From Anatilimnocola aggregata (lineage in GTDB: Bacteria; Planctomycetota; Planctomycetia; Pirellulales; Pirellulaceae), in NCBI RefSeq assembly GCF_007747655.1, contig NZ_CP036274.1:6138001-6202000 (forward strand): 64,000 nucleotides of DNA, written 5' to 3'. The notes under the pieces are model-generated. The model made no database searches, had not been told where the DNA came from, and was given only the letters and a program-made list of their open reading frames with translations. Each line of letters opens with the position of its first letter. Position 1 is the stretch's first letter. Shown here piece by piece: positions 44,320-53,705 of this stretch. The position numbers and the translations under genes are program-made.

Positions 44320-47300
44320 CTACGGCGAATGATGTGGTTCCGACGCGGGCGCGGCAACTGCGACCGGTTGCCGTCCGCCAGTGCGGAAGTCGGCCAACCA
44401 CTGAATCACGTAAAAGAAGACCGGCGTCAAAAAGATGCCGAACAGCGTGACGCCGAGCATCCCGGCAAACACTGCAGTCCCCAATGTGCGACGCATTTCG
44501 GCACCGGCACCTTGACCGAGGACCAGCGGCACGACGCCAAAGATGAACGCCAGCGAGGTCATGATGATCGGCCGCAAGCGCAGGCGGCAAGCTTCGAGCG
44601 TGGCAGTGTACGTGTCGTCTCCCGCTTCGTAACGGGCGCGGGCGAACTCGACGATCAGAATCGCGTTCTTGCAAGCCAGGCCGACGAGAACCACGAAGCC
44701 GATCTGCGTGAAGATGTTGATATCCATGCGGGCGATAATCACGCCGAGAATCGAACAGAGAAGACACATCGGCACGACCAGAATCACCGCCAGCGGTAAC
44801 GACCAACTCTCATACTGAGCGGCGAGCACGAGAAACACGAGCACTACGGCCAGAATGAAAGCAAACGTCGCGGTACTGCCAGCATCGAGTTGCAGCAGTG
44901 CCAACTCGGTCCACTCCGGCTTCATCGATTGCACTAAGTTTTGCTGAGCAATCTTTTCGAGTTGCTCGATGGCCTGGCCCGAACTGGTGCCGGGCGCAGC
45001 ATCGGCATTGATGGTGGCAGCTGGATAGAGGTTGTAGCGGTTTAGCATCACCGGCCCGCTAATTTCGCGAATCTTGGCAAAGCTCATCAGGGGGACCATC
45101 CGATCCCGATCACTTTTCACGTACAACTTGCTGAGATCGCCGGGCTGCATGCGATGCCGCGCCTCGGCTTGCACGTTCACCTGCCAGGTGCGGCCGAAGC
45201 GGTTAAAATCGTTGATATAGAGCGTGCCGAGGTTCATCTGCAACATGTTGAAGACGCTGGCCATCGAGACCCCCATCGTCTCGGCGGCATCGCGGTCGAT
45301 ATCGAGATAGAGCCAGGTCGTATCGGCGCGAAAACTGGTGAATAGCTTATCGAGGCCCGGTGTACGACTTCCCTCTTCGACAATTTGCTGACTCGCCTTC
45401 TGCAATTCGGCGAGTCCATTGTTGCCGCGATCTTCAATCACCAGTTTGAAACCACCGGCGGTACCGAGACCGTCGATCGGCGGCGCGCCGACGACGTTCA
45501 CCACGGCATCGTTCACTTCATGGTCGAACGCCTCCTGCAACTGCGCGGCGATCTCGTTGGCCGAATGCCCATGCCCCGCGCGGTGATGAAAATCCTGCAG
45601 CATCACATACATCGAACCGAAATTCGGCGAGCCGGCACCCAGCAGAATCGACTGGCCGGCAATTGCCACCGTGTGATTCACACCAGGAACTTTCGCCGAC
45701 AGTTTTTCGATATGAGCCAGGACTTCGCTGGTCCGCTCGAGCGACGAAGAATCGGGCAGCCGCACATTGACGAGCAAATAGCCTTTGTCCTGCGAGGGAA
45801 TGAAACCGGTCGGAGTGTCTTGAAACACGCGATAGGTAATGAGTAGCAGCCCGCCGTAAATGAGCAGCACAATGACGCTGCCCCGTAGCAGCCAGCCGAC
45901 CGAAGCGACGTAGCCATTCGTCACCCAATTGAAACCGACGTTAAAGGCTTTAAAAAACCAGCTGAGGAACCGGTTAATGCCGTTCGCTGTAAACCACACG
46001 ATGGCGATGGTCGGAATCACGACCAACAGCCAGGCCAGCCAACTGGCACTGAGCGGCCACCCGGCGAGCCCATTGCCGAGAAGTCGTTCCACCACTGGCC
46101 CGAGAAACTCGCCCGCAGCCCAAGCCGCAACGGCGATGAGCCCAACCCGCGGCAGGGCTTCGCCGTGACCACTCGACTTAGGCTTGAGCAGCAGCACCGC
46201 CAGCGCCGGGCTGAGAGTCAACGAATTGAAGGCCGAAATGACCGTCGAGATGGCGATGGTCAAGGCAAATTGCCTGAAGAACTGCCCAACGATGCCGGAG
46301 ATAAACGCACAGGGGACAAACACCGCCGTGAGCACCAAGCCCACCGCAATCACCGGCCCCGAAACTTGTTCCATGGCTTTGATCGCCGCATCGCGCGGCG
46401 CCAGCCCATGCTCGATATGATGTTCGACTGCTTCGACCACCACGATGGCATCATCGACGACGATACCAACCGCCAGGACCAATCCGAACAGCGTGAGCGT
46501 ATTCAAACTAAAGCCCACGGCCAACATTGCCGCGAAGGTCCCAATGATTGCGACAGGAACCGCAACCAGGGGAATGATCGCCGCCCGCCAACCTTGCAAG
46601 AACACAAGCACCACCAGGGCAACGAGAATCACGGCATCGCGGAGAGCGGTAAAGACTTCGTTTACCGATTCCTGAATGAAGGGAGTCGTGTCGTAAACGA
46701 TGTCGAACGTTACTCCTTCCGGAAAGCGCCCTTTGAGCTCATCCATTTTCGCGCGGACTTGCCGTGCGGTTTCGAGCGCATTCGAGCCCGGCAATTGATA
46801 GATCGACAGCGCGACCGAGGGTTGTCCATCGAGCGTGCAGACCTGGTCGTAGGCCAAAGCGCCGAGCTCGGTGCGGGCTACATCGCGGAGGCGAATGACG
46901 CGGCCTCCAGCATCGGAGCGGACGATCATATCGCCAAATTGCTCCGCCTCGGCCAGGCGGCCCAGCGTGGTCATTGTGTATTGAAAAGCCTGACCATTGG
47001 GAGCTGGGGGCTGACCGACCTGACCGGCAGCGACTTGCGTATTCTGCTGTTCGATGGCATGCACCACGTCGGCTGCATCGAGCTTGCGAACGGCCAGGCG
47101 CTCGGGATCGAGCCAAACTCGCATGCTGTAGTCGCGCTGGCCGAGGAACGAAATATCGCCGACGCCCGGCAGACGCGAAAGTTCGTCGCGCAATTGAATC
47201 GTGGCGTAATTGCTGAGGTAGAGATTGTCGCGGCTCTTATCGGGGGACGAGAGATTGACGATCATCAGCACGCTGGGAGACTTCTTCTTCACCGTTACGC

Positions 47301-47679
47301 CACGGCGCTTGACCAGGTCCGGCAAAATGGGCTGCGCGAGGGCGACGCGATTTTGCACCAGCACCTGCGCAAGATTCAGGTCGGAGCCGTGGCGAAACGT
47401 GACCGTCAGCGAATAGACACCGTCGTTCGTCGACTGCGACGACATGTAGAGCATCCCCTCGACGCCGTTCACCTGCTGCTCGATGGGCGAAGCCACGGTA
47501 TCGGCCACAACCTGCGCGTTCGCACCGGGATAGACCGTCGACACTTCCACCGTCGGCGGAGTGATCTCGGGGTACTGCGTCACCGGCAGTGCCCACACAG
47601 CGATGCCGCCTGCCAGAGTCACAACGATGGAGAGCACCGTCGCAAAGATGGGTCGGTCAATGAAGAAACGGGAAAACAT
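44320..47679 (-). CDS. RND efflux permease A2 (HAE1 family), with extra membrane region
   Basis: The 1119-residue protein starts MFSRFFIDRPIFATVLS, the usual RND helix 1. It has the proton-relay Asp pair in GIVVDDAIVVVEAVEHH (helix 4) and the Lys in LACKNAILIVEFAR (helix 10). Compared with AcrB-type pumps (about 1040-1050), it has roughly 70 more residues between helix 6 and helix 7. These contain two additional hydrophobic stretches (about residues 505-565). It is the last gene of the leftward operon adaptor-permease-permease, 16 bases after A1. Substrates are unknown; drugs, detergents or bile-like compounds are typical for the family. Confidence 0.93.
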   Translation of the reverse strand: MFSRFFIDRPIFATVLSIVVTLAGGIAVWALPVTQYPEITPPTVEVSTVYPGANAQVVADTVASPIEQQVNGVEGMLYMSSQSTNDGVYSLTVTFRHGSDLNLAQVLVQNRVALAQPILPDLVKRRGVTVKKKSPSVLMIVNLSSPDKSRDNLYLSNYATIQLRDELSRLPGVGDISFLGQRDYSMRVWLDPERLAVRKLDAADVVHAIEQQNTQVAAGQVGQPPAPNGQAFQYTMTTLGRLAEAEQFGDMIVRSDAGGRVIRLRDVARTELGALAYDQVCTLDGQPSVALSIYQLPGSNALETARQVRAKMDELKGRFPEGVTFDIVYDTTPFIQESVNEVFTALRDAVILVALVVLVFLQGWRAAIIPLVAVPVAIIGTFAAMLAVGFSLNTLTLFGLVLAVGIVVDDAIVVVEAVEHHIEHGLAPRDAAIKAMEQVSGPVIAVGLVLTAVFVPCAFISGIVGQFFRQFALTIAISTVISAFNSLTLSPALAVLLLKPKSSGHGEALPRVGLIAVAAWAAGEFLGPVVERLLGNGLAGWPLSASWLAWLLVVIPTIAIVWFTANGINRFLSWFFKAFNVGFNWVTNGYVASVGWLLRGSVIVLLIYGGLLLITYRVFQDTPTGFIPSQDKGYLLVNVRLPDSSSLERTSEVLAHIEKLSAKVPGVNHTVAIAGQSILLGAGSPNFGSMYVMLQDFHHRAGHGHSANEIAAQLQEAFDHEVNDAVVNVVGAPPIDGLGTAGGFKLVIEDRGNNGLAELQKASQQIVEEGSRTPGLDKLFTSFRADTTWLYLDIDRDAAETMGVSMASVFNMLQMNLGTLYINDFNRFGRTWQVNVQAEARHRMQPGDLSKLYVKSDRDRMVPLMSFAKIREISGPVMLNRYNLYPAATINADAAPGTSSGQAIEQLEKIAQQNLVQSMKPEWTELALLQLDAGSTATFAFILAVVLVFLVLAAQYESWSLPLAVILVVPMCLLCSILGVIIARMDINIFTQIGFVVLVGLACKNAILIVEFARARYEAGDDTYTATLEACRLRLRPIIMTSLAFIFGVVPLVLGQGAGAEMRRTLGTAVFAGMLGVTLFGIFLTPVFFYVIQWLADFRTGGRQPVAVAAPASEPHHSP

Positions 47680-47695
47680 GGCGTATTACCTAAGC

Positions 47696-50600
47696 CTACT
47701 GTTGTGCCGGGGGACTTCCGGCCGGCGGTGCGGGTGGATCAATGTTGTTCGTCTTCGCGGGTTGTCTTGTTTCTTGTGAGGTGCCGGCCTTCTGCGGCGC
47801 GAAAACTTGATTGCTGAGTGACTTGAGTCCGCGGCGCAGTGGTTCCAGCCGCAGAACTGCCAGCGATTGCGCACTCAACCGTTGCAGCCAGCCATGCGAA
47901 AACCAATGCCATTCGGCAAAATGCTCAATCACGTAAAAGAAAACAGGCGTGAGCACGATGCCGAAGAGCGTGACTCCCAACATGCCGCTGAAGACGGCGG
48001 TACCCAGCGCACGACGCATTTCAGCACCGGCACCTTCAGCGACCACCAGGGGGACAACGCCCAAGATGAAGGCAAAGGACGTCATCAAGATCGGACGGAG
48101 TCGCAGGCTGCAAGCTTCGAGCGTCGCGGTGCGAATGTCTTCGCCGGCATTCACACGGGCCTTGGCAAATTCGACAATCAGAATCGCATTCTTGCAGGCG
48201 AGGCCGATGAGGACCACGAAGCCGATCTGCGTGAAGATGTTAATGTCCATCTTGGCGAGTGCAACGCCTGCAATCGAACTGAGTACGCACATCGGTACGA
48301 CCAGAATCACCGCCAGCGGCAATGCCCAACTCTCATAGAGGGCGGCCAAGACGAGAAACACAAACACGACCGAGAAAGCGAAGACGATCAAGCCGGTGTT
48401 CGCAGCGTTACGCTCCATGAATGCCAGTTCGGTCCACTCGAACGACATCGAACTGGGCAGTTCTGTTTTCGCCAGGTTCTCGAAAGCTGCGTTGGCTTGC
48501 CCACTACTAAAGCCGGGCGCAACGGTCCCTTGAATGGCCGCTGCGGGATACATGTTGTAACGCGTGAGCACGAGTGGGTTGCTGATGGGTTCCACCGAAG
48601 CGAGCGTTCCCATTGGCACCATCTGTCCTTTGGCATTGCGGACCATTAACTTCTTGACGTCTTCGACTTCATCGCGAAACTTGGCATCGGCCTGCACGAC
48701 CACCTGCCAGGTGCGGCCAAAGCGATTGAAGTCGTTGACGTACCGCGAACCTAGATAGGCCTGCAGCGTGCCAAAGACATCGTTCAGATTCACGCCTTGA
48801 GTTAGGCAGGCATCGCGATTGACGTCGACAAACAGCTGCGGCGAATTGGCTTTGTAAACCGTGAACAAACCGGTAAGCCCGGGCGTTGCATTTCCCAACT
48901 TGACGAGGTTGTCGGTTTCTTTTTGTAAGGCCTCGAGCCCCGCTTCGCCGCGATCTTCAACCATCAGCTTAAAGCCACCGCCGCGTCCCAATCCCGAGAC
49001 TGCCGGAGGGGGAAAGACGTTCACGAGTGCTTCGGGAACTTCCGTGGCATAACGCGACTTGAGCGTCGCGAGAATCTCGTCGCCACTCATTCCCTTGTGA
49101 TGCCGCTCGCTGAAGTTTTTGAGAATGATGAACATCGAACCAAAGTTCGAGCCGTAAGCGCTAAGCAAGAATGAGTTGCCCGCGACGGAGTTCACGTTTT
49201 TCACGCCGGGAGTTTCGAGCGCGATTGATTCGATCCGCGCGATCACGTCGCGCGTTCTGGCAGCCGAAGCTGAGTCGGGCAACTGCACGCTGGCAACGAG
49301 ATAGCCTTTGTCTTGCGACGGGATAAACCCCGTCGGCAAACTGTTGAAGCCGAAGTAGGTGAGCAGCAACAGCCCGCCATAAACCACCAACACCATCATC
49401 GGCACGCGCAGCATGCGTCCAACGGTCCAGGTGTAACCGACGGTCGATTTCTTCAAGCCCGCATTGAAGAGCCAAAAGAGCCAACCGAGTGTGACATCGA
49501 GCAGCCAGGTGAGCGGATCGCGTTTGCCACCCTTAGGCCGGAGCAACAGGGCAGCCAGCGCTGGGCTAAGTGTGAGTGAGTTAAACGTCGAGATAATGGT
49601 CGAAATGGCAATGGTCAGCGCGAATTGCCGGAAGAATTGCCCGACGATACCGGAAATGAACGCACAGGGGATGAACACCGCACTCAGCACGCAGCCCACG
49701 GCAATGACGGGGCTGGCGACTTCGTCCATCGCGCGAATGGCCGCCTCGCGCGGGGCCAAACCACGTTCGATGTGATGCTCCACTGCTTCGACTACCACGA
49801 TGGCATCGTCGACGACGATGCCAATCGCCAGCACCAGTCCGAACAGGGTGAGATTATTTAAACTGAAGCCGACGAGGTACATCGCGGCAAAAGTGCCGAC
49901 AATCGCAACTGGCACAGCGAGCAGCGGAATGATGGCCGCACGCCAGCCTTGCAGAAAGAGGAGCACCACGACGGCCACAAGCAAAACGGCATCGCGGAGC
50001 GACTTAAACACCTCTTCGACCGATTCGCGGATGAAGGGGGTCGTGTCGTAACCCACTTCGTATTCGCAGCCTTCGGGAAAATCGGCCGATAGTTCCTTCA
50101 TCTTGGCCTTAATCATGTCGGCCGTTTCGAGCGCGTTGGCATCGGGCAGCTGAAAAATGGCGAGACCAACCGTCGGTTTTTGATCGAACCGATTCGAGAC
50201 GTCGTAACTGCGGGCAGCCAGTTCGACGCGTCCCACGTCGCGGATATAAACCTTGCGGCCATCGGGCGCCGCATGGACGATGATATTCTCGAACTGCTCG
50301 GGCTCTTCCAACCGGCCGAGCACGGTGATCGGATACTGCGAGACCTGGCCACTCACGGCGGGCGGTTGGCCAATTTGGCCGAGCGCGACTTGCGTGTTCT
50401 GCGAACGAACGGCCGTCAGTACATCGTTGATGGCCAAATGACGCGCGGCCAGCTTATCGGGATCGAGCCAGATTCGCATGCTGTAGTCGCGCTGGCCGAA
50501 GACGATGATATCGCTGATGCCCGGCAAGCGGCTGAGCTCGTCCCTCACATGCAGCACTGCGTAATTGCTCAGATAAAGCTGATCGTAGCGGCCGTCGGGT

Positions 50601-51034
50601 GAGTTCAAACTGACGGTGAGGAGAATATCGGGCGAACGCTTGCGAGTGGTGACACCCGTTTGGCGAACCACATCCGGGAGCGAAGGAAGGGCGAGACTCA
50701 GACGGTTTTGCACCAGCACCTGCGCCAGGTTCAGGTCCATGCCCGGTTTAAAGGTAACTGTCAATGTGTAGGAGCCGTCGCTGGTACTTTGCGAGGCCAT
50801 GTAGAGCATGTTCTCGACGCCATTCACCTGCTGCTCGATCGGCGAAGCAACGGTTTGGGCGACGACCGCGGCACTTGCGCCGGGATAGTTGCAATCGACC
50901 TGCACCGTCGGCGGCGTGACGGGCGGATATTGCGCAACAGGCAGCTGAAAAACTGCGATGCCGCCCGCGAGTGTGATCAGAATGGAGAGCACCGCCGCGA
51001 AGATCGGCCGATCGATAAAGAATCGGCAAAACAA
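47696..51034 (-). CDS. RND efflux permease A1 (HAE1 family)
   Basis: The 1112-residue protein begins MFCRFFIDRPIFAAVLS and has GIVVDDAIVVVEAVEHH and GLACKNAILIVEFAKA, the helix 4 Asp pair and helix 10 Lys. After helix 12 there is a tail of about 70 residues rich in Pro, Gln and Ala, not typical of the family. It is encoded between the adaptor (9 bases) and a second permease (16 bases). The tandem arrangement recalls MdtB-MdtC, where two permeases form mixed trimers, but separate homotrimers are equally possible. Confidence 0.93.
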   Translation of the reverse strand: MFCRFFIDRPIFAAVLSILITLAGGIAVFQLPVAQYPPVTPPTVQVDCNYPGASAAVVAQTVASPIEQQVNGVENMLYMASQSTSDGSYTLTVTFKPGMDLNLAQVLVQNRLSLALPSLPDVVRQTGVTTRKRSPDILLTVSLNSPDGRYDQLYLSNYAVLHVRDELSRLPGISDIIVFGQRDYSMRIWLDPDKLAARHLAINDVLTAVRSQNTQVALGQIGQPPAVSGQVSQYPITVLGRLEEPEQFENIIVHAAPDGRKVYIRDVGRVELAARSYDVSNRFDQKPTVGLAIFQLPDANALETADMIKAKMKELSADFPEGCEYEVGYDTTPFIRESVEEVFKSLRDAVLLVAVVVLLFLQGWRAAIIPLLAVPVAIVGTFAAMYLVGFSLNNLTLFGLVLAIGIVVDDAIVVVEAVEHHIERGLAPREAAIRAMDEVASPVIAVGCVLSAVFIPCAFISGIVGQFFRQFALTIAISTIISTFNSLTLSPALAALLLRPKGGKRDPLTWLLDVTLGWLFWLFNAGLKKSTVGYTWTVGRMLRVPMMVLVVYGGLLLLTYFGFNSLPTGFIPSQDKGYLVASVQLPDSASAARTRDVIARIESIALETPGVKNVNSVAGNSFLLSAYGSNFGSMFIILKNFSERHHKGMSGDEILATLKSRYATEVPEALVNVFPPPAVSGLGRGGGFKLMVEDRGEAGLEALQKETDNLVKLGNATPGLTGLFTVYKANSPQLFVDVNRDACLTQGVNLNDVFGTLQAYLGSRYVNDFNRFGRTWQVVVQADAKFRDEVEDVKKLMVRNAKGQMVPMGTLASVEPISNPLVLTRYNMYPAAAIQGTVAPGFSSGQANAAFENLAKTELPSSMSFEWTELAFMERNAANTGLIVFAFSVVFVFLVLAALYESWALPLAVILVVPMCVLSSIAGVALAKMDINIFTQIGFVVLIGLACKNAILIVEFAKARVNAGEDIRTATLEACSLRLRPILMTSFAFILGVVPLVVAEGAGAEMRRALGTAVFSGMLGVTLFGIVLTPVFFYVIEHFAEWHWFSHGWLQRLSAQSLAVLRLEPLRRGLKSLSNQVFAPQKAGTSQETRQPAKTNNIDPPAPPAGSPPAQQ

Positions 51035-51043
51035 AGGAACCTC

Positions 51044-52360
51044 CTAGTGGCGCTGCTCGGCCGCCAGCGGCTTGGTTGCCGTGGCAGGCGCCGCCGTCGA
51101 AGGCTGGGTAGTGGTGAGAGGCGAAGTCGCTTCACCGGCTGCCTTTTCAGAGACCAGGGTAACTTTTGGCTGGGTACCTTCACCGGCGATTTGGCCAGGG
51201 ATGTCCTTGGGCGCGACCTTGTCGCCGGGGCGAATCCGCTGCAAACCATTCACGACCACACGCTCGCCGGGCTTCAGTCCGACTTCAATCACGCGGCGGC
51301 CATTATCGAGCAAGCCCACCTTCACGCGGCGATAGGCGACTTCGTCTTTGTCATTGAGCACATATAAGAAGCGCTGACCCTGATCGGTTCCTAGCGCTTC
51401 CTCTTGCACCAGCAGCGCTTCGTGCGGCTTGCCGACGGGAAAACGAACGCGGACGAACAGTCCGGGCGATAAGAAGCCGTTCTTGTTTTCGATTTCCGCG
51501 CGCACGCGGAGCGTACCGGTGTTGGCGTCTAATTGGTTATCCAGAAATGTGATCTTCCCCGAATGCTTAAAATCGTCTTCGTCGGCAAGCGAAACCTGAA
51601 TTACTAATCCTTCATCTTCGGCCGATTCAATTTGCCCGGCATTGATCAAGCGCCGCAACTTGAGGACGGTTCGTTCATTCACATCGAAGTAAGCGTAGAT
51701 AGGATCTTGCGATACTACGGTGGCCAGTATGGTGTCATCGAATTTCACCAGATTGCCGACGTCAACCTGTCGGTTGTTGATTACGCCATCGATGGGCGAG
51801 GTGATCTTGGTGTAAGTCACATTGAGATCGGCCAGGTCTTTCTGCGCTTCTGCAGCAGCGACTGCGGCCTCCGCTTCCGATCGTTGAAAACTGAGCTTTT
51901 CCGACTCTTCACTGGGAATGGCATTTCGCTTGAGCAGAGTTTGCGCGCGCTCGTCCTGGCTCTTGAGATTGGCAAGCCGCGACTTGGCTTGATCGAGCAT
52001 TGCCTTGGCATTAGCGGCGGTCGCAACGTAGGACCGATCATCGATCACGAAGAGCAGTTCCCCTTTCTTGACGTCGGCTCCGTCTTTGAACTCGACCTTG
52101 TCGAGATAGCCGCTGACGCGCGAACGAATGGCAACCGTATTCTGGGCGACCAGGTGTCCGGTGAATTCTTCGAAGTCGGTGACTTCGTCCGTCGTCGGTT
52201 TGGCAATGAAGACTTCGGCCAGCTTTTTCGCCTGCGGTTTGCTGGCCACGGGCTGGCAGCCACAGGCAACGAGCAGGCTACCGAGCAAAAGGGCGTGCAG
52301 TGGCCAAGTCGGAACAGTCAGGGCCAATGGGTGGCAATTTCGCAACATAGGTGGTTGCAT
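51044..52360 (-). CDS. RND periplasmic adaptor A (membrane fusion protein)
   Basis: The 438-residue adaptor has an N-terminal lipoprotein-like signal (VACGCQ at about residues 32-37). Then come the barrel-sandwich start RSRVSGYLDKVEFKDGADVKKGE, an alpha-helical hairpin of about 75 residues, and a C-terminal Ala/Thr/Pro-rich tail. It links the inner-membrane permease to an outer-membrane channel. A downstream Met at residue 5 is an alternative start. It heads the operon, facing the TetR gene across a region with a long perfect palindrome. Confidence 0.93.
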   Translation of the reverse strand: MQPPMLRNCHPLALTVPTWPLHALLLGSLLVACGCQPVASKPQAKKLAEVFIAKPTTDEVTDFEEFTGHLVAQNTVAIRSRVSGYLDKVEFKDGADVKKGELLFVIDDRSYVATAANAKAMLDQAKSRLANLKSQDERAQTLLKRNAIPSEESEKLSFQRSEAEAAVAAAEAQKDLADLNVTYTKITSPIDGVINNRQVDVGNLVKFDDTILATVVSQDPIYAYFDVNERTVLKLRRLINAGQIESAEDEGLVIQVSLADEDDFKHSGKITFLDNQLDANTGTLRVRAEIENKNGFLSPGLFVRVRFPVGKPHEALLVQEEALGTDQGQRFLYVLNDKDEVAYRRVKVGLLDNGRRVIEVGLKPGERVVVNGLQRIRPGDKVAPKDIPGQIAGEGTQPKVTLVSEKAAGEATSPLTTTQPSTAAPATATKPLAAEQRH

Positions 52361-52386
52361 CCGGAAGGCTGAAGCGGAGGGAACTT

Positions 52387-52414
52387 GCCAGTGACTGACT
52401 AGTCAGTCACTGGC
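52387..52414. promoter_or_regulatory. Perfect 28-base palindrome, candidate TetR operator A
   Basis: The sequence from 52387 to 52414 is its own reverse complement throughout; its core is TGACTGACTAGTCAGTCA. It lies 27 bases upstream of the adaptor start and in the shared region with the TetR gene. This position and symmetry are typical of a TetR-family operator. Confidence 0.75.
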
Positions 52415-52601
52415 TCGCTTGGTAGATTATAGACAGCGGTCAATACTTTGCAATTGAGCCACGCTGGCCAGCAGCACGAAAGCGGCCAACAGCAGGTGCG
52501 ATTGAAATTATCGCGTCGATTCGCCCTCTCGTAATGTGCCGCAAGGCGTTACGATCAGCGGCGAACCGCCCGCTTGGCCCCGTGAAGGAGGGGCAATTAT
52601 C

Positions 52602-53261
52602 ATGCCCGCAAAGACATCACTCGTTCGTAACCCCGAGGCCGATCGTGAAACGCGCCGTTGCGCGATCATCGCTACAGCTGCGAAGCTGTTTGCCGAGCTG
52701 GGTTATTCCACGTGCGAGATGGATCGCCTCGCGACCAAGTTGAAGATCGCCAAGGGAACGCTTTACCTTTACTTCTCTAGCAAAGAAGAACTGTTCTGCG
52801 CGTGCGTCGACGACGGCATGGAGCGCTTGCAGGTCGAACTGCGGGCGGCCGCCGATGGTCAGGAAGATCCGCTCGAGAAAATCGCGGCCGGAATCTTCGC
52901 CTATCTGAAGTTTTTCGACGAGCATTCGCACTACGCGGAACTGCTCATTCAAGAGCGGGCCATCTTTCGCAATCGCAAACGGCCGAGCTACTTCGAACAT
53001 CGCGACTCGAATCGCGGCGTTTGGCGAGATATTTATCGCGACTTGATTGCTGTCGAGCGCGTGCGCGGTGATCTTCCCATCGAACGCATCATGGATACCG
53101 TGGGCAATCTGCTCTACGGTTCAATGTTCACCAACCACTTCATCGGCAAATCGACCTCGCTGGCCGACCAGTTCCACGCCATCTGGCAGATCGTGATGAC
53201 GGGACTGATGACCGACGCCGAACGAGCCGCGACGCTCAAGAAAACGCGCGGCCGCAAGTAG
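52602..53261 (+). CDS. TetR-family repressor of RND system A
   Basis: The 219-residue protein starts at ATG 52602 with AAGGAGG 10 bases upstream. The N-terminal helix-turn-helix is at about residues 20-65 (MDRLATKLKIAKGTLYLYFSSKEELF). The C-terminal ligand domain is Leu/His-rich (FFDEHSHYAELLIQERAIF). It is divergent from adaptor A. Repression of the pump until a toxic ligand binds is the usual scheme. Confidence 0.9.
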   Translation: MPAKTSLVRNPEADRETRRCAIIATAAKLFAELGYSTCEMDRLATKLKIAKGTLYLYFSSKEELFCACVDDGMERLQVELRAAADGQEDPLEKIAAGIFAYLKFFDEHSHYAELLIQERAIFRNRKRPSYFEHRDSNRGVWRDIYRDLIAVERVRGDLPIERIMDTVGNLLYGSMFTNHFIGKSTSLADQFHAIWQIVMTGLMTDAERAATLKKTRGRK

Positions 53262-53270
53262 TTGCCGTGC

Positions 53271-53672
53271 TTAGTGAGAATTCACCTCACATGGTGGACA
53301 CGGATTGCCCGGAAAGAAACAAACCGGCGGCTTGGGGCAGTACCAATCGGGGCACCATTTCTGGCAAGGCGTCTGCAAACAAGGGAGTGGTTTGCCACAG
53401 TAGGTATCGCAGGTCTTGTTGTAGCCGCAGTACGGCGCGCAGGGCGCTGTCTTGCAACTGTACGGGGCAATCAGGCACCGATAAGTGGGCCACCAGTGGC
53501 AATTCACCACAGGTGCGGGACGCAACTCAGGCACCGGTTTAATTTCCGGCGCTAGTTGCACCGCGCCCTCCCGCGGCGGTTCTGCCCGCGCGGTGGGTGC
53601 ACACCCCAGTTGCAAGCTGCCGAGGGCGACAGCCAGCAACAGTGGGCTTAACAAGCAAGCGCTACGCATCAC
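53271..53672 (-). CDS. Cysteine-rich small exported protein in RND operon B
   Basis: I do not recognise the family. The 133-residue protein has an N-terminal signal (about residues 1-30) with a Cys at LQLGC, which is not a perfect lipobox. After a Pro-rich segment there are 14 cysteines in the last 78 or so residues, spaced by 2-7 residues and mixed with Tyr, Trp and Pro. The region contains no CxxCH haem motif and no regular zinc-finger spacing. It starts 33 bases after the outer-membrane factor on the same strand. Disulfide-linked envelope protein or metal binding are the two simplest readings. Confidence 0.75.
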   Translation of the reverse strand: MMRSACLLSPLLLAVALGSLQLGCAPTARAEPPREGAVQLAPEIKPVPELRPAPVVNCHWWPTYRCLIAPYSCKTAPCAPYCGYNKTCDTYCGKPLPCLQTPCQKWCPDWYCPKPPVCFFPGNPCPPCEVNSH

Positions 53673-53705
53673 GAAAATCCTCTAGGGGGGAAGGATCGGT
53701 CCGGA

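Noticed and set aside
46165-47817. 550-codon open frame on the plus strand opposite permease A2
   Set aside because: Antisense to conserved RND sequence, biased composition (Arg, His, Asp) and no recognisable motif.
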